Shown here: positions 28,414 through 39,697 of the stretch, one piece after another
How positions within the stretch are numbered: the first letter of the stretch is position 1
Layout: each line of letters opens with the position of its first letter
NCBI RefSeq assembly: GCF_900343155.1
Contig: NZ_OUNG01000002.1
Coordinates: forward strand, 1-64,000
Reading direction: 5' to 3'
Source of the DNA: Lactimicrobium massiliense
GTDB taxonomy: Bacteria > Bacillota_I > Bacilli_A > Erysipelotrichales > Erysipelotrichaceae
DNA length: 64,000 nt
Made by a program: the position numbers and the translations under genes
The notes under the pieces: model-generated
What the model saw: only the letters and a program-made list of their open reading frames with translations
Told to the model about the DNA's origin: nothing
The model's database searches: none

Positions 28414-29348
28414 ACGCCTCTGCCTTTCTCAGCCAGTTCATGGATCCGGACAAAGCGGTGTTTCATCCCCGACTTGGATACCGGTGTCCCTGTCTTTCTT
28501 TCATACAGCGCGCACAGTTCATTCAGACTGGCCTCTGGATTTTCTTTCCGCAGCAAAGCAACATCCTGCAGTTTCTGATCCACATGGCGCAGACGATCCA
28601 TCTCTTCCAGAAGCGCAATATCTTCCAGCTGCTTCTTCGCCGCTGCCTGCGACTTGACTTCATTTGCCACATCGCAGTTGTTCAGCCGTGTCAAAGAGTT
28701 GGTAAAGTCGCGGGAAATACGCACATTCTCAAACTTCATAACCGCATCATTGGCACCAATGATGCGCAGGAAGTCCGCGATCTTCTCTGCAGCCTTGATA
28801 TACACAATTGTACGCCCGCGCCGCTGAATTGTGCGGCCCTGAATTTCAAAACGCTTCAGCAGCGAAACCAGAAATTTTCCATGTTCTTCATTGTTGGCCG
28901 TAATCTCCAGATGATAGCTTGTCTTCTCTGGCGGATTGACACTGCCCGAAGCCATGAACGCACCAGCCAGATAAGCCCTGGCATTGGTGTCAGCTGCCAC
29001 AATCTTTGCCAGCGGCTTTTCCAGCAGGCCCCTGGCACTGTAAATGCCAAGATCCTGCAGAATCATCGGCACATCCGCTGTGATGCGCAGACCATAGATC
29101 AGATTCTTGTGCAGGTTCATCTTCCGTTTGACAGACAGATCGATGCCGGCATCATAGCGCTCTTTGATCAGCCGGTAGATCGTCCTGGCCACCGCCGCAT
29201 TTTCCACACTGACTACAATGGCCATCCCCCGTGAGGATAAGGACAAGGATGAACACATCTGTATCAAGGCAGACAGTTCTGCCCTGGCATCGTTCTGTGA
29301 GAAAACAAGCGATGCCGTTTCATTTTTCACTTCGGCAGAGAATGACAT
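28410..29348 (-). CDS. whiA: DNA-binding protein WhiA
   Basis: 312 aa. N-terminal LAGLIDADG homing-endonuclease-like domain (YLAGAFMASGSVNPPEK region near residue 125) followed by a C-terminal helix-turn-helix (NEVKSQAAAKKQLEDI onward, ending SKSGMKHRFVRIHELA). In Gram-positives WhiA affects cell division and chromosome segregation. Its ATG overlaps the yvcK stop, the normal rapZ-yvcK-whiA order. Confidence 0.97.
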   Translation of the reverse strand: MSFSAEVKNETASLVFSQNDARAELSALIQMCSSLSLSSRGMAIVVSVENAAVARTIYRLIKERYDAGIDLSVKRKMNLHKNLIYGLRITADVPMILQDLGIYSARGLLEKPLAKIVAADTNARAYLAGAFMASGSVNPPEKTSYHLEITANNEEHGKFLVSLLKRFEIQGRTIQRRGRTIVYIKAAEKIADFLRIIGANDAVMKFENVRISRDFTNSLTRLNNCDVANEVKSQAAAKKQLEDIALLEEMDRLRHVDQKLQDVALLRKENPEASLNELCALYERKTGTPVSKSGMKHRFVRIHELAEKGRGV

Positions 29349-30301
29349 TACACTTTCCCTTTCAGAAGATCTTTCGTCACATCATGAATGCCTTTGACAT
29401 CATGGCGGATCAGACCGTCATCAAAGCTGAGCAGATGACGGCAGATAATATCATAGTCATGCTTGCACTCCCGCAGGCATACCGGATACGAATGCTGGCG
29501 CCTGTAACGGGCCCGGTTAGTCTCCGGAATATGGTCATCCGCCACCACCACAGCATCCACACTGACACCATGGCGCTTCAAAGCATCCACATGGTCTTCT
29601 ACACTGTATCCATCCGTCTCACCCGGCTGGCTCATGGCATTGCAGAAATATACCTTGCGGCCATGGGTATGATGCAAGGCATCGCCGATTTCCGGAATGA
29701 TGATATTGGGCATGATGCTGGTATACAAAGAGCCGATGCCAAAGATGATCAGGTCCGCATCCTCGATGGCTTTTACCGCCTCCGGGGTGGCATGGACATC
29801 CTCTGTGTAGAATACCCGCTCAATGTGATTGTCGATATGCGGGATATTGGCTTCACCAGCCACAATCACGCCATCCTCCATGCGGGCATACAGGGTAATG
29901 ACCTGGGTTGTACTCGGAATGATTTCACCTCTGACATTCAATACATCATCAATGATCTTGACCGCATCAAAGAAGGAGCCGGACTGCTGTGTCAGAGCAG
30001 TCAGGATCAGATTGCCCAGGTTATGCCCGGCGACATCCGTCTCGGTGCCATTGGGATCATCAAAGCGGTAATTCATCAGGCTGCTCATGATCGATTCATG
30101 ATCAGCCAATGCAAGCATGACATTGCGGATATCACCCATAGCCGGAATATTGAACTGCCGGCGCAGTCTGCCGGTAGAACCGCCGTCATCTGCCACGGTC
30201 ACAATGGCAGAGATGTGGGTATCGGCAATATTCTTGATGCCGCGGCAGATCTGGGCCTGGCCATGGCCACCGCCAATCACAACAACATTACGCATCTTCA
30301 C
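29348..30301 (-). CDS. yvcK: YvcK/CofD-like gluconeogenesis factor
   Basis: About 317 aa. Begins with VVVIGGGHGQAQICRGIK, the nucleotide-binding glycine loop of the YvcK/2-phospho-L-lactate transferase family, with TVADDGGSTGRLRRQF following. YvcK binds UDP-sugars and is needed for growth on gluconeogenic carbon sources. GTG at 30301 is chosen (AAGGAG 7 bases upstream); ATG at 30295 is the alternative. It overlaps the rapZ end by 14 bases. Confidence 0.95.
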   Translation of the reverse strand: MKMRNVVVIGGGHGQAQICRGIKNIADTHISAIVTVADDGGSTGRLRRQFNIPAMGDIRNVMLALADHESIMSSLMNYRFDDPNGTETDVAGHNLGNLILTALTQQSGSFFDAVKIIDDVLNVRGEIIPSTTQVITLYARMEDGVIVAGEANIPHIDNHIERVFYTEDVHATPEAVKAIEDADLIIFGIGSLYTSIMPNIIIPEIGDALHHTHGRKVYFCNAMSQPGETDGYSVEDHVDALKRHGVSVDAVVVADDHIPETNRARYRRQHSYPVCLRECKHDYDIICRHLLSFDDGLIRHDVKGIHDVTKDLLKGKV

Positions 30302-31166
30302 GAATCCACTCCTTCTGGTCACGGTGTTCCTTGTAGCAGTTATAGATCTTCCGATAATGCTCATACAGGAAGTTGGTAATTGTCACCGAGCGGTGCTGGC
30401 CGCCAGTGCAGCCAATGGCAACGGTGAAATGATTCTTGCCTTCCTTTTCGTACTGGGGAAAAACATAGTCCAGAAAAGACAGCAGACGTTTGATGAATTC
30501 CTGGGTTTCCGGCTTGTCCATGACATAGTTGTAGACACAGGCATCATTGCCGGAGTACGGCCGCAGCTCAACCTCCCAGAACGGGTTCGGCAGGAAACGG
30601 ACATCGATCATCAGATCAGCATCCATCGGCACGCCATACTTGTAGCCAAAGGACACAAATGAGATGGAGAAGGCAGGCACAGCACTCTTGCTGAAATACT
30701 TCTCGAGTTTGCGCTTGAATTCCTTTTCCTGCAGAAAGCTTGTATCAATGGTCACAAAGGAATTGTTGACGTTGCGGGCCAGCATCTGCCGTTCCACCGA
30801 GATGGCTTCATCCAATGTATTGCACGTATTGCTCAACAGCAGCGGGTGCATGCGTCTTGTACTCTTGTAGCGGTGCAGAATGACAGCATCACTGGCATCC
30901 AGAAACAGCACACTGATCGTCATGTTCTGTCCCTTTAATCCGCGCAGAAAAGCCGGGAAATCCTGGGCACTTGTACTTAACGCAACATACGAATAGCGGG
31001 GATCTGTGCTTGTTTCGATCATATCCACAAGCAGGCTGATCAGCTGAACCGGAAAGTTATCAATGACGTGATATCCCATATCCTCCAGAATGCGGGCAGC
31101 CGTTGATTTGCCGGCCCCTGACATCCCACTGATGAGAATCACTTTTTTCTTCTTCTGTGTTTCCAT
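30288..31166 (-). CDS. rapZ: RNase adapter/nucleotide-binding protein RapZ (YvcJ)
   Basis: 292 aa. Walker A SGMSGAGKSTAARILED near residue 13, C-terminal GCTGGQHRSVTI signature. In E. coli it steers GlmZ decay; in Firmicutes YvcJ is a nucleotide hydrolase of less clear role. The start at 31166 (METQKKKKV) is chosen over an open GTG at 31202 because the predicted promoter -10 lies between them; the leader would be only about 10 bases. Confidence 0.95.
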   Translation of the reverse strand: METQKKKKVILISGMSGAGKSTAARILEDMGYHVIDNFPVQLISLLVDMIETSTDPRYSYVALSTSAQDFPAFLRGLKGQNMTISVLFLDASDAVILHRYKSTRRMHPLLLSNTCNTLDEAISVERQMLARNVNNSFVTIDTSFLQEKEFKRKLEKYFSKSAVPAFSISFVSFGYKYGVPMDADLMIDVRFLPNPFWEVELRPYSGNDACVYNYVMDKPETQEFIKRLLSFLDYVFPQYEKEGKNHFTVAIGCTGGQHRSVTITNFLYEHYRKIYNCYKEHRDQKEWIREDA

Positions 31167-31182
31167 ATGCATCACCGATGGT

Positions 31183-31211
31183 ATTGTAGCATTCTCCCCC
31201 ACTCACTACAA
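31183..31211 (-). promoter_or_regulatory. rapZ-yvcK-whiA promoter
   Basis: Minus-strand TTGTAG (31211-31206), 17-bp spacer ending in TGC, TACAAT (31188-31183): an extended -10 promoter. The start point would be about 10 bases before the rapZ ATG. Confidence 0.55.
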
Positions 31212-31237
31212 CGGATACCGGCGTGCCAGATCATCCA

Positions 31238-31260
31238 AAAGAAAAAGCAGCCTGCGCTGC
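31238..31260 (-). terminator. Terminator of the 93-aa gene
   Basis: Minus-strand GCAGC/GCTGC hairpin followed by TTTTTCTTTT, directly after the stop codon. Confidence 0.75.
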
Positions 31261-31542
31261 TCATTCAGAATACTTTCTGCGATCCGGAGAAAGATTATCA
31301 CAATAATAGCGGACCGTCAGTTCCGGACACTGGCGGTGCCCGCTGCCTGGATCATTGATAAAGCAGTCACCCTCCAGCATGCATTCCTGCATCGCCTCAA
31401 CCGCTGCCATCAGATCTTCATCACCTGCACCAATGGAAGTCATCAGATCCTTCGCATTGATTTCCAGCGCATTCCACCCATTTGCTGAAAATTCCTGCTT
31501 CTTGAACCGAATAATTCTTTCAAACTCTTCAATACTCTTCAT
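31261..31542 (-). CDS. Hypothetical protein, 93 aa
   Basis: Unrecognised soluble protein. Residues 1-60 look helical and charged (MKSIEEFERIIRFKKQEF); the C-terminal part holds CFINDPGSGHRQCPELTVRY with two Cys. Supported as a gene by AGGGGTGT right before the ATG, an extended -10 (TGATATACT) about 30 bases upstream and a terminator directly after the stop. Confidence 0.6.
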   Translation of the reverse strand: MKSIEEFERIIRFKKQEFSANGWNALEINAKDLMTSIGAGDEDLMAAVEAMQECMLEGDCFINDPGSGHRQCPELTVRYYCDNLSPDRRKYSE

Positions 31543-31640
31543 ACACCCCTGCTCACAGTACCCAGTATATCATGATTTTTTCAGAGCATGAGCAGATACT
31601 CAAATTTGTACCTGTGTTTTCAAAAGATTTTCCATTGGCA

Positions 31641-32957
31641 TTACAGCAGATTGTATGTCCAGTTATGGTCAGTTTCCTGCAGAATATCTTCCAGTTCCCG
31701 CAGATCACGGATCATGCGGTTGGGCATGGCTTTGGTAATCCTGTTGAAATTCTCCTTGCTGGTAACATAGCCGATCGCATAGACACAGGCTCTTCTGGCC
31801 ATCCGCACATCTCTGGCATGATCGCCAATATACACGCAGTTGTCATGGCCAAGACCCAGGGCATGGCAGATCCGCCGCAGGGCATCCGGTGCCGGCTTTG
31901 CCTTCTTGTAAATCTCCTTGCCCATAACCATATCCACATAGTCTTCCAGATCAAACTCTTCAATCCAATAGCGGCAGTTGTCTGTAGGTCTTGAGGTCAC
32001 AACGCCGACCGTATATCCGTTCTTCTTCAGCCACATCAGCACTTCCAGCGCATGGGGCATGGTATTGACAAGACCCAGGGCAGGCAGGTTGGCCTGGAAG
32101 GTACGGAACTCATGGGTAAGCTCATTGGGATCCTCACCCTTGAACAGACGCTTGATTTCCCTGCGGTCATCCGCGCCGAACACTTCCAGCTGGGTACGGT
32201 CATCAAAGTCATCTACTGTACGGTACTTGTTAAACAGGTACCGGTAGGATTCATTCACCATTGCCTGGGTATCCATCAGGGTGCCGTCAAAGTCAAACAG
32301 CACAAGCGGCTTCCGGTCCATCTTCTTGCGGCGGTTGAACACGTAGAAAATCAAAGCACCAACGGCTGTGACAAGTCCCGGCAGCAGCATCATCAGGCTT
32401 GCATTGGAGCGGCCATAGGTTGCAATGTTGACAAAGAAGCGGCTCAGGCCAATCCACAGCAGTGCCAGGGCTGCCCGGTCCCCTCTGTGTTTGTCATAGA
32501 AGTAGTTGCGGTAAAGCACCTCCAGCAGAATGTAGCCCAGCATGTCAACACCGACGATAAGAATATTGCGCCAGTCGGAGAACATATAGGGTATGCGGGA
32601 AATGGCCGCGGCTAACAGAAAGTGCGGGATGATGCAGTCCAGGGTACGCCGGAAGGACATAAAGTTCTTACGGACATAGAAGAAGACAAACAGCATCACG
32701 AAGTAGATGGCCATCAGTGGTTCAAAGCCGTCATCGAAGAACAGGAAGAACCGGGAGATATGATCGAATCCATTGGCGATATACCAGCCGATTCTGCCTC
32801 CCAGCAGGCCAAAGACGACAATGCCGAGGAATACTTCCTGGGAAATGGCACGGACATAGCCGTTTTCTTTCATGTCACGCCGGAAGAACAGGTATGCCAC
32901 AAAGCAGCCGAAAAGGGTCGCAAGTCCGGCCCACCGTATTGTTACATGTGCAAACAT
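31641..32957 (-). CDS. Fusion of degenerate Lgt-like membrane domain and HAD (PpaX-like) phosphatase
   Basis: 438 aa. Residues 1-210 contain about seven membrane segments with the Lgt-like start LLGGRIGWYIANGF, but the Lgt HGG and GRxGNFxN motifs are gone (SRIPYMFSDW where GRIGNF is expected). From residue 216 a complete HAD phosphatase follows: DFDGTLMDT (nucleophile and acid Asp), TSRP, K in KAKPAP, and GDHARDV. In B. subtilis the operon is hprK-lgt-yvoD-ppaX; here lgt and ppaX positions are one gene, 3 bases after hprK. The phosphatase may hydrolyse pyrophosphate from HPr phosphorolysis, as PpaX does; the membrane part is probably not an active prolipoprotein transferase. Confidence 0.8.
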   Translation of the reverse strand: MFAHVTIRWAGLATLFGCFVAYLFFRRDMKENGYVRAISQEVFLGIVVFGLLGGRIGWYIANGFDHISRFFLFFDDGFEPLMAIYFVMLFVFFYVRKNFMSFRRTLDCIIPHFLLAAAISRIPYMFSDWRNILIVGVDMLGYILLEVLYRNYFYDKHRGDRAALALLWIGLSRFFVNIATYGRSNASLMMLLPGLVTAVGALIFYVFNRRKKMDRKPLVLFDFDGTLMDTQAMVNESYRYLFNKYRTVDDFDDRTQLEVFGADDRREIKRLFKGEDPNELTHEFRTFQANLPALGLVNTMPHALEVLMWLKKNGYTVGVVTSRPTDNCRYWIEEFDLEDYVDMVMGKEIYKKAKPAPDALRRICHALGLGHDNCVYIGDHARDVRMARRACVYAIGYVTSKENFNRITKAMPNRMIRDLRELEDILQETDHNWTYNLL

Positions 32958-32960
32958 CGC

Positions 32961-33911
32961 TTAGATATCCTTTCCGGCATATGTATTGAAGCGTTCCTTG
33001 ATTTCCTTGCTGGCAGAGAAGCCATCCTGCTGCAGACGGAAATTGGTCACGGCAGATTCAATCAGAATGCGCATATTGCGGCCGGCACTGACCGGCAGCA
33101 CAATCGTCGGGACAAGAACATCCAGAATCTTTGTATAGTGCATCGTCTCATCACCAATGCGGTTGTATTCATCCGCCGCATTGAACTTAACCAGGTCAAT
33201 AACCATATCCACAGGCGAACGGGCAATCAGCGCACTGGCACCGAACATCTTCTCCACATCGATGATACCGATGCCTCTGATTTCCAGCAGGCCTTTGATA
33301 ATAGCCGGGGAATGGCCGATGATATTGTTATGGATATGCTGTACATCCACACGGTCATCCGCCACCAGCACCTGTCCATTGCGGATCAGCTCCAGAGCGG
33401 TTTCAGATTTACCCATGCCGCTTTCACCGGTGATCAGCACGCCTTTGCCATAAACACTCATCAATGTGCCGGAGATCGTATCCTCCGGGGCAAGCCGCTC
33501 ATCCAGGAAGGAAATCAGTTCCGTCACCAGGCGGAAAGTCTCCATATCTGTCCGCATGATCGGGAAGTTCAGATGATCCGCAATCTCTTTGAGAATCGGC
33601 GGCAGCGCGTTGTTCTTGGTAATGATCAGACATGGCGTATAGCCATCCGTCAGCATCGGGAAACGGGCACGCTGCTCCTCCGGTGTCATTGTCTTGATAA
33701 ACTCGGATTCCTTGTTGCCGATGATAATAATACGGCGTGGATCCGACTGCTTGTAAAAGCCGCACAGCTCAAAGCCAGGCCGGTTGACATCCGGTACAAC
33801 CGTCCAGCGGTCCAGCGACTTATCATCACCAGTCAGACGTTCAAACTTGAAGAAGTTCAGAATCTCCCTGACTGTTACTTTCTTTGTATATTTATTCTCT
33901 TTGTTTTCCAT
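32961..33911 (-). CDS. hprK: HPr kinase/phosphorylase
   Basis: 316 aa. The P-loop GESGMGKSETALELI is near residue 157; LEIRGIGIIDVEKMFG is the HprK signature. It phosphorylates Ser46 of HPr for carbon catabolite control and reverses the reaction by phosphorolysis. The ATG at 33911 has GAGGG 8 bases upstream. First gene before the Lgt-like/HAD fusion, whose phosphatase part fits the pyrophosphate made by phosphorolysis. Confidence 0.97.
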   Translation of the reverse strand: MENKENKYTKKVTVREILNFFKFERLTGDDKSLDRWTVVPDVNRPGFELCGFYKQSDPRRIIIIGNKESEFIKTMTPEEQRARFPMLTDGYTPCLIITKNNALPPILKEIADHLNFPIMRTDMETFRLVTELISFLDERLAPEDTISGTLMSVYGKGVLITGESGMGKSETALELIRNGQVLVADDRVDVQHIHNNIIGHSPAIIKGLLEIRGIGIIDVEKMFGASALIARSPVDMVIDLVKFNAADEYNRIGDETMHYTKILDVLVPTIVLPVSAGRNMRILIESAVTNFRLQQDGFSASKEIKERFNTYAGKDI

Positions 33912-33965
33912 ACAAAACCCTCATCGTGATTCTATCACAACTCTGTGGCCGTTTTGTGAAAACAA

Positions 33966-34184
33966 TCAGCTCCTGAACATTTCTGTAAACGCCTTGAACT
34001 TCACTGTCCCCATCGTTTCCCGATGGCCGTCCGCATGGACAATCGTGACACGCTCAGGCGAAATCGTCACTTCATACTGCAGCGAGCGGATCTTGGTCAA
34101 AGCATAGCGCCCCTGCATCACCTGCCAGGTCTGTCTGGCATAATACCCAAGTTCATTTCTTTCCTGTTGGAAAAACCCTATCAT
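33966..34184 (-). CDS. Hypothetical protein, 72 aa
   Basis: Small soluble protein (MIGFFQQERNELGYYARQ at the start; VTISPERVTIVHADGH with likely beta strands in the second half). No family recognised. A perfect AAGGAGG lies 6 bases before the ATG, which strongly supports translation. It lies between uvrA and hprK, same strand. Confidence 0.6.
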   Translation of the reverse strand: MIGFFQQERNELGYYARQTWQVMQGRYALTKIRSLQYEVTISPERVTIVHADGHRETMGTVKFKAFTEMFRS

Positions 34185-34271
34185 GCAATTCCTCCTTTCA
34201 TGGCGGGTATACTAATACGATTGAAACAGGATTGCAAGAAATGTGCAGACAATTTCATACTACCGTCACAT

Positions 34272-34296
34272 AAAAAGCTGCCTCAGGCAGCTTTTT
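34272..34296 (-). terminator. uvrA terminator overlapping the stop codon
   Basis: Minus-strand AAAAAGCTGCC-TGA-GGCAGCTTTTT. The uvrA stop codon TGA is the loop of the hairpin, so the last codons form the left arm. Confidence 0.85.
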
Positions 34297-37147
34297 CATT
34301 CCCTTCACGATGATCATGCTCTTTTGTCCACTTGAGCGCTTTGATCAGATACTGTCCGGTCCAGCTTTCCTTGCAGGCTGCCACCTGCTCTGGTGTGCCT
34401 GTGCACACAACCGTACCGCCGCCGTCACCGCCTTCCGGACCAAGATCAATGATCCAGTCAGCACACTTGATGACATCCAGATTATGCTCAATGACAATGA
34501 CTGTATCACCGCCATCTACGATTCTTTCCAGCACGGCAATCAGACGTTTGACATCATCCGTATGCAGACCGGTGGTCGGCTCATCCAGGATGTATACTGT
34601 TCTGCCGGTTGCCACTTTCTGCAGTTCCGTAGCCAGCTTGACACGCTGTGCCTCACCGCCGGAAAGGGTTGTACTTGCCTGACCGAGCTTGATATAGCCA
34701 AGGCCCACATCATACAGCGTCTGCAGCTTACGCTTGATCTTGGGATGATTGCCAAAGAACTGCAGCGCTTCTTCCACTGACATCTCCAGGACATCATAGA
34801 TGTTCTTACCCTTGTACGTGCACTGCAGGGTTTCTTCGTTATAGCGCTTGCCATGGCACACTTCACATGGCACATACACATCCGGCAGGAAGTTCATGCG
34901 GATGACCTTGACGCCATCACCCTGGCAGGCTTCACAGCGGCCGCCTTTTGTATTAAACGAGAAGCGGCCCTTGTCATAGCCTCTTAATCTTGCCTCAGGC
35001 GTGTGGGCAAACACATCGCGGATATCATCAAATACACCGGTATACGTAGCTGGATTGGAACGCGGCGTTCTGCCGATCGGTGCCTGATCAATCTGCACAA
35101 GCTTGTCGATATTCTCCAGACCCTTGATCGACCTGAACTTGCCTGGATGCACTTTCTGTCTGCCTAAATTCTGCAGAACTGCCTGCATCAGCACATCATT
35201 GACGAGCGTACTCTTGCCGGAACCGGATACACCGGTGACCAGCACCAGCTCACCAAGCGGGAACTTCACATTGATCTTCTTCAGGTTATGTTCCTGGACG
35301 CCGCGCAGTTCGATAAACTTACCGTTGCCTTTTCTTCTTTCTTTTGGCAGCGGAATGATTTTTCTGCCGGCAAGGTAATCACCGGTGATGGATCCCGGTG
35401 TGTTCATGACCTGCTGCGGGGTGCCGTTGGCCATGACCTGACCGCCATGGATGCCGGCACCCGGGCCGATATCCACGATCCAGTCAGAAGCCATCATCGT
35501 CTCTTCATCATGTTCGACAACAATCAGGCTGTTGCCAAGATCCCGCATGCTCTTCATGGTCGCAATGAGCTTGGCATTGTCACGCTGGTGCAAGCCGATG
35601 CTTGGCTCATCCATGACATACAGTACACCGGACAGCTGGGAGCCGATCTGGGTAGCCAGACGGATCCGCTGGCTCTCACCGCCGCTCAGCGTGCCTGCCA
35701 GTCTGTCCAGAGTCAGGTAATCCAGGCCGACATTGGAAAGGAACTGCAGACGGCTGCGGATTTCCTTGATGACAAGATCGGCAATCTTTGCCTTCTCTGC
35801 ATCCAGCTTCAGATCATTCAGCCAGAGCAGAGCCTGCTTGACACTCATCTTCGTGAAGTCAGCGATGTTCTTGTCGCCAACCATGACACTTAAAGCCTGT
35901 TCATTGAGACGGTCGCCATGGCACTGGCGGCATGGTGTTTCTGCCATGTAGGAATGATAGTAATCCTTGTTCCAGGAAGAAGTTGTCTCAACATACCGGC
36001 GTTCAATCAGATCCTTGACGCCTTCAATATAGTCATTGCGGGAATACGTATTGCCGCCGGAAGAGGTGATGCGGTAAGAGATCGGCTTGTCAGAGCCATG
36101 CAGAATGCGCTGCATCTGATAGTCACTCAAGGATGACAGCGGCGCATCAAGATCGATGTCATAGGCCTTGCACAGCACACAGAATGTCTGCCACTCGATG
36201 TTGTCGCTATCGACCAGATTCTTATAGTAGCGAATGCCGCCCTTTCTGATCGAAAGAGAAAGATCCGGCATCAGATTACTGATGTCGACTTCCTCGGTAA
36301 TGCCAAGGCCATGGCATACCGGACAGGCACCCAATGGTGCATTGAACGAGAACAGTCTTGGCTCCAGATGCGGTACAGAAAAGCCGCAGATCTTGCAGGC
36401 ATAGTTGCTGGAAAACAGCATTTCCTTGTCACCGGCAAGCACCGTTGCCATGCCGTCTGCCAGAGAAAGAGCTGTCTCAATAGAGTCATGAATACGGGAT
36501 TTGGAATCATCGTTCTTGATGATGCGGTCCACAATGACATCAATGCGGTGGCGCTTGTTCTTTTCCAGTTCAATGTCTTCTTCCAGCATGCGGATTTCAC
36601 CATCCACCCGCACACGCACATAGCCATCCTTCAGCAGCTTGGCAAAGGTATCCTTGAAGGTACCTTTCTTCTCTTTGACAATCGGTGCCATGATGGTCAG
36701 TCTGGTACGCTCCGGCAGGGCCATGACGGCATCCACCATCTCGGTAATGGTCTGACCGGTAATCGGAATATGATGATGCGGGCAGTACGGCACGCCGCAT
36801 CTTGCATATAACAGACGCAGATAGTCATAGATTTCCGTCACCGTGCCAACGGTAGAACGCGGATTGTTGGATGTTGTCTTCTGGTCGATGGAAATAGCCG
36901 GAGACAGTCCTTCAATCATCTCAACATTCGGCTTTTCCACACCGCCCAGAAACTGTCTGGCATAGGCAGACAGTGATTCGACATATCTTCTCTGCCCTTC
37001 GGCATAAATCGTATCAAAGGCCAGAGATGTCTTGCCAGAGCCGGAAAGTCCGGTCATCACGACCAGTTTGTTCTTCGGAATTTCCAGGGAAATATTCTTC
37101 AGGTTGTTTTCCTTTGCCCCCCGGATCATCAGCTTATCATTTGCCAT
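34283..37147 (-). CDS. uvrA: UvrABC excinuclease subunit A
   Basis: 954 aa nucleotide excision repair damage sensor. Two ABC ATPase modules (Walker [13 protein letters not shown] near residue 35 and [13 protein letters not shown] near 645), ABC signatures [15 protein letters not shown] and [15 protein letters not shown], and zinc-finger CxxC pairs ([22 protein letters not shown]) are all present. Its ATG overlaps the mutS end by 11 bases, so the two repair genes form an operon. Confidence 0.98.
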   Translation of the reverse strand: MANDKLMIRGAKENNLKNISLEIPKNKLVVMTGLSGSGKTSLAFDTIYAEGQRRYVESLSAYARQFLGGVEKPNVEMIEGLSPAISIDQKTTSNNPRSTVGTVTEIYDYLRLLYARCGVPYCPHHHIPITGQTITEMVDAVMALPERTRLTIMAPIVKEKKGTFKDTFAKLLKDGYVRVRVDGEIRMLEEDIELEKNKRHRIDVIVDRIIKNDDSKSRIHDSIETALSLADGMATVLAGDKEMLFSSNYACKICGFSVPHLEPRLFSFNAPLGACPVCHGLGITEEVDISNLMPDLSLSIRKGGIRYYKNLVDSDNIEWQTFCVLCKAYDIDLDAPLSSLSDYQMQRILHGSDKPISYRITSSGGNTYSRNDYIEGVKDLIERRYVETTSSWNKDYYHSYMAETPCRQCHGDRLNEQALSVMVGDKNIADFTKMSVKQALLWLNDLKLDAEKAKIADLVIKEIRSRLQFLSNVGLDYLTLDRLAGTLSGGESQRIRLATQIGSQLSGVLYVMDEPSIGLHQRDNAKLIATMKSMRDLGNSLIVVEHDEETMMASDWIVDIGPGAGIHGGQVMANGTPQQVMNTPGSITGDYLAGRKIIPLPKERRKGNGKFIELRGVQEHNLKKINVKFPLGELVLVTGVSGSGKSTLVNDVLMQAVLQNLGRQKVHPGKFRSIKGLENIDKLVQIDQAPIGRTPRSNPATYTGVFDDIRDVFAHTPEARLRGYDKGRFSFNTKGGRCEACQGDGVKVIRMNFLPDVYVPCEVCHGKRYNEETLQCTYKGKNIYDVLEMSVEEALQFFGNHPKIKRKLQTLYDVGLGYIKLGQASTTLSGGEAQRVKLATELQKVATGRTVYILDEPTTGLHTDDVKRLIAVLERIVDGGDTVIVIEHNLDVIKCADWIIDLGPEGGDGGGTVVCTGTPEQVAACKESWTGQYLIKALKWTKEHDHREGNEKAA

Positions 37148-39671
37148 TGGAATCCTTCTTTGCCTCCATCACAAGATCCGAAAGCATCACCCACGCCTGG
37201 CGCGGACTCATATTGTCCACATCAGCCTCCTTCAGCTGGGCGATGATCGTCTCTGCCTCTGTATCTTCCTTCTTCATTTCAATCAGCTGATAGCTCTGCT
37301 GCACAACCCGCTTCTTGCTTTCCAACTGTTTCTGCAGATCTTTGGCACGCTCCAGCACGCTGTCCGGCAGACCGGCCAGACGCGCGACATTAATACCATA
37401 CGAATGGCCTGCCGGCCCATCCTTCATCCGATACAGGAAGGTCACTTTGTCGTTGTCTTCCTTCACAGCCACATGCATATTGCGCACACAGCCGATCGAG
37501 TCGACAAGTGTCGTCAGTTCATGGTAGTGGGTTGAAAACATCGTCTTGGCATGCACACAGGCTGCGATATATTCAATCATTGCCTGGGCCAGTGCCATGC
37601 CATCATACGTACTGGTGCCTCTGCCGATCTCATCAAACAGAATCAAAGAGCGCGGTGTGGCATTCTGCAGAGCACGGTTAGCTTCACTCATCTCCACCAT
37701 GAATGTAGACTGACCGGACAGGATATCATCAGAAGCGCCAATACGCGTAAAGATCTTGTCAAACACCGGCATCTTACATGACTTGGCAGGTACATAGCAG
37801 CCCATCTGGGCCATGACGACAAGCAGTGCTGTCTGGCGCATATAGGTCGATTTACCACCCATGTTCGGACCGGTAATGAGAAGAATACTCTCCTTGGCAT
37901 CCATGTGCACTGAATTTGCTATATAGCGGGGATCTTTCATCAGCTCATCCAGAATCGGATGCCTGCCGCTGACAATGTCCAGCACGTCATCGTCAAACAC
38001 CGGCCGCACATAGCCATAGGAAGACGTACTTTCCGCCAGAGCCTGCAGCACATCGATCTCACTGAGCACAGATGCCAGTTTCTGCAGACGGGGCAGATAG
38101 CCCTGGATCTCATGGAGGAGATTGTTGAAGAGCTCTTTCTCCAGATTGACCGCATTCTCCTGGGCATGCAGAATCATGTCTTCCTTTTCTTTTAATACCG
38201 GTGAGATAAAACGCTCACAGCCGGTCAGTGTCTGTTTGCGCACATAGCCCCATTCCGGTTTTACCTGCTGTGCCGCAGCCTTGGAAATCTCAATATAATA
38301 GCCAAAGATCTTGTTGTATCCAATCTTCAGGGTTTTAATGCCAGTACGTTCCTTTTCAGATGCTTCCATGCTGGCAATAAAATCCTGACCGGAGCGTGCC
38401 ATCTGTCTGGCTTCATCCAGACCGGCATTGTAGCCATCGCGGAAGACGCCGCCATTGCTCAAAACAACCGGCGGATTTTCGACAAAGGCATCCCTGAGCT
38501 GATCATATAATGGCGTCAGCGGATCCACATCCTTCAGCCTGCCAAAGGCATCATCCTGGATGCAGGCAAGTACGGACGGCACGGCCGCAAGGGTTTTGGT
38601 AAGACGCACAAGATCAACCGGATTGGCAGACATCATCGCACAGCGTGCAATCAGACGGGAAAGGTCATACACACCATCCAACGCATCGCGCAGGTTCTGG
38701 CGCATCATGAAGTTGTTGCACAGATACTGCACGCAGTCATATCGGGCATTGATGCGTTTTTGATCGACCAGCGGCTTTTCAATCCAGCGGCGCAGAAGAC
38801 GCGATCCCATCGCACTCTTGCACTTATCCAGAAACGACCAGAGCGTAATGTTCTTGCCATTGGGATGCAGCGACACGGTCAGCTCCAGATTGCGCTGGGT
38901 ATCATAGTCCATATCCAGGAAATCTTCTTCATTTTCAATCTGGCATGTTTCCAGATGGGACAGCATATGTTTCTGCGTCTGCTCGAGATAGTTGAGCATC
39001 AGGCCATAGGCAGAGCGCTCATAGTCCTTCTTCAGATTCTCACATAACGGCTCATATTCACTCTTGATGCCATCTTCCTCGCAATAGGAAATGACAACCT
39101 GCATCTGCCGCAAAGACTTGATCAGACGCTGCGGGAAGCCTTCCCTGACAACCACCTCACGGATATTGTTCTTCATGACCGTCTGGACAAGCACAGTATC
39201 CTTATGGGCAACATCTTCCACAAAGTTTTCACCGGTGCTGGCTTCGACTACGGCAAAGCTGTATCCATAGCCATAATCACAGATGGCCCCAAGATAGACA
39301 GAACTCTTGTCATCGGTGATTTCATCCATGATGGTGCCAGGTGTGATAATGCGGATCACATCACGCTTGACCAAGCCGACTGCTTTCTTAGGATCTTCCA
39401 TCTGTTCCACGATGGCTACCTTGTAGCCTCTTGCCACAAGCCGCTGCACATAGGAAGAAACGGCATGGTGAGGAACACCGCACATTGGAATCCGCTCCGG
39501 CACGCCAGCATTCTTTCCCGTTAATACAAGATCCAGCTCTTTGGAGGCAAGCTGGGCATCATCAAAAAACATCTCATAAAAATCACCAATGCGGTAGAAC
39601 ACAATCGTATCCGGATACTGTTCCTTGACCTTCAGATACTGCTCAATCATCGGTGAATACTTTTCTGCCAT
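37137..39671 (-). CDS. mutS: DNA mismatch repair protein MutS
   Basis: 844 aa. Mismatch-recognition F-x-E appears as [14 protein letters not shown] near residue 30; the ATPase has [13 protein letters not shown] near residue 605 and [21 protein letters not shown] 7 bases upstream. It is followed by uvrA rather than mutL; no mutL is in the window. Confidence 0.98.
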   Translation of the reverse strand: MAEKYSPMIEQYLKVKEQYPDTIVFYRIGDFYEMFFDDAQLASKELDLVLTGKNAGVPERIPMCGVPHHAVSSYVQRLVARGYKVAIVEQMEDPKKAVGLVKRDVIRIITPGTIMDEITDDKSSVYLGAICDYGYGYSFAVVEASTGENFVEDVAHKDTVLVQTVMKNNIREVVVREGFPQRLIKSLRQMQVVISYCEEDGIKSEYEPLCENLKKDYERSAYGLMLNYLEQTQKHMLSHLETCQIENEEDFLDMDYDTQRNLELTVSLHPNGKNITLWSFLDKCKSAMGSRLLRRWIEKPLVDQKRINARYDCVQYLCNNFMMRQNLRDALDGVYDLSRLIARCAMMSANPVDLVRLTKTLAAVPSVLACIQDDAFGRLKDVDPLTPLYDQLRDAFVENPPVVLSNGGVFRDGYNAGLDEARQMARSGQDFIASMEASEKERTGIKTLKIGYNKIFGYYIEISKAAAQQVKPEWGYVRKQTLTGCERFISPVLKEKEDMILHAQENAVNLEKELFNNLLHEIQGYLPRLQKLASVLSEIDVLQALAESTSSYGYVRPVFDDDVLDIVSGRHPILDELMKDPRYIANSVHMDAKESILLITGPNMGGKSTYMRQTALLVVMAQMGCYVPAKSCKMPVFDKIFTRIGASDDILSGQSTFMVEMSEANRALQNATPRSLILFDEIGRGTSTYDGMALAQAMIEYIAACVHAKTMFSTHYHELTTLVDSIGCVRNMHVAVKEDNDKVTFLYRMKDGPAGHSYGINVARLAGLPDSVLERAKDLQKQLESKKRVVQQSYQLIEMKKEDTEAETIIAQLKEADVDNMSPRQAWVMLSDLVMEAKKDSNGK

Positions 39672-39697
39672 AGTGCCTCCCCTTAATTTGCCCCGCT

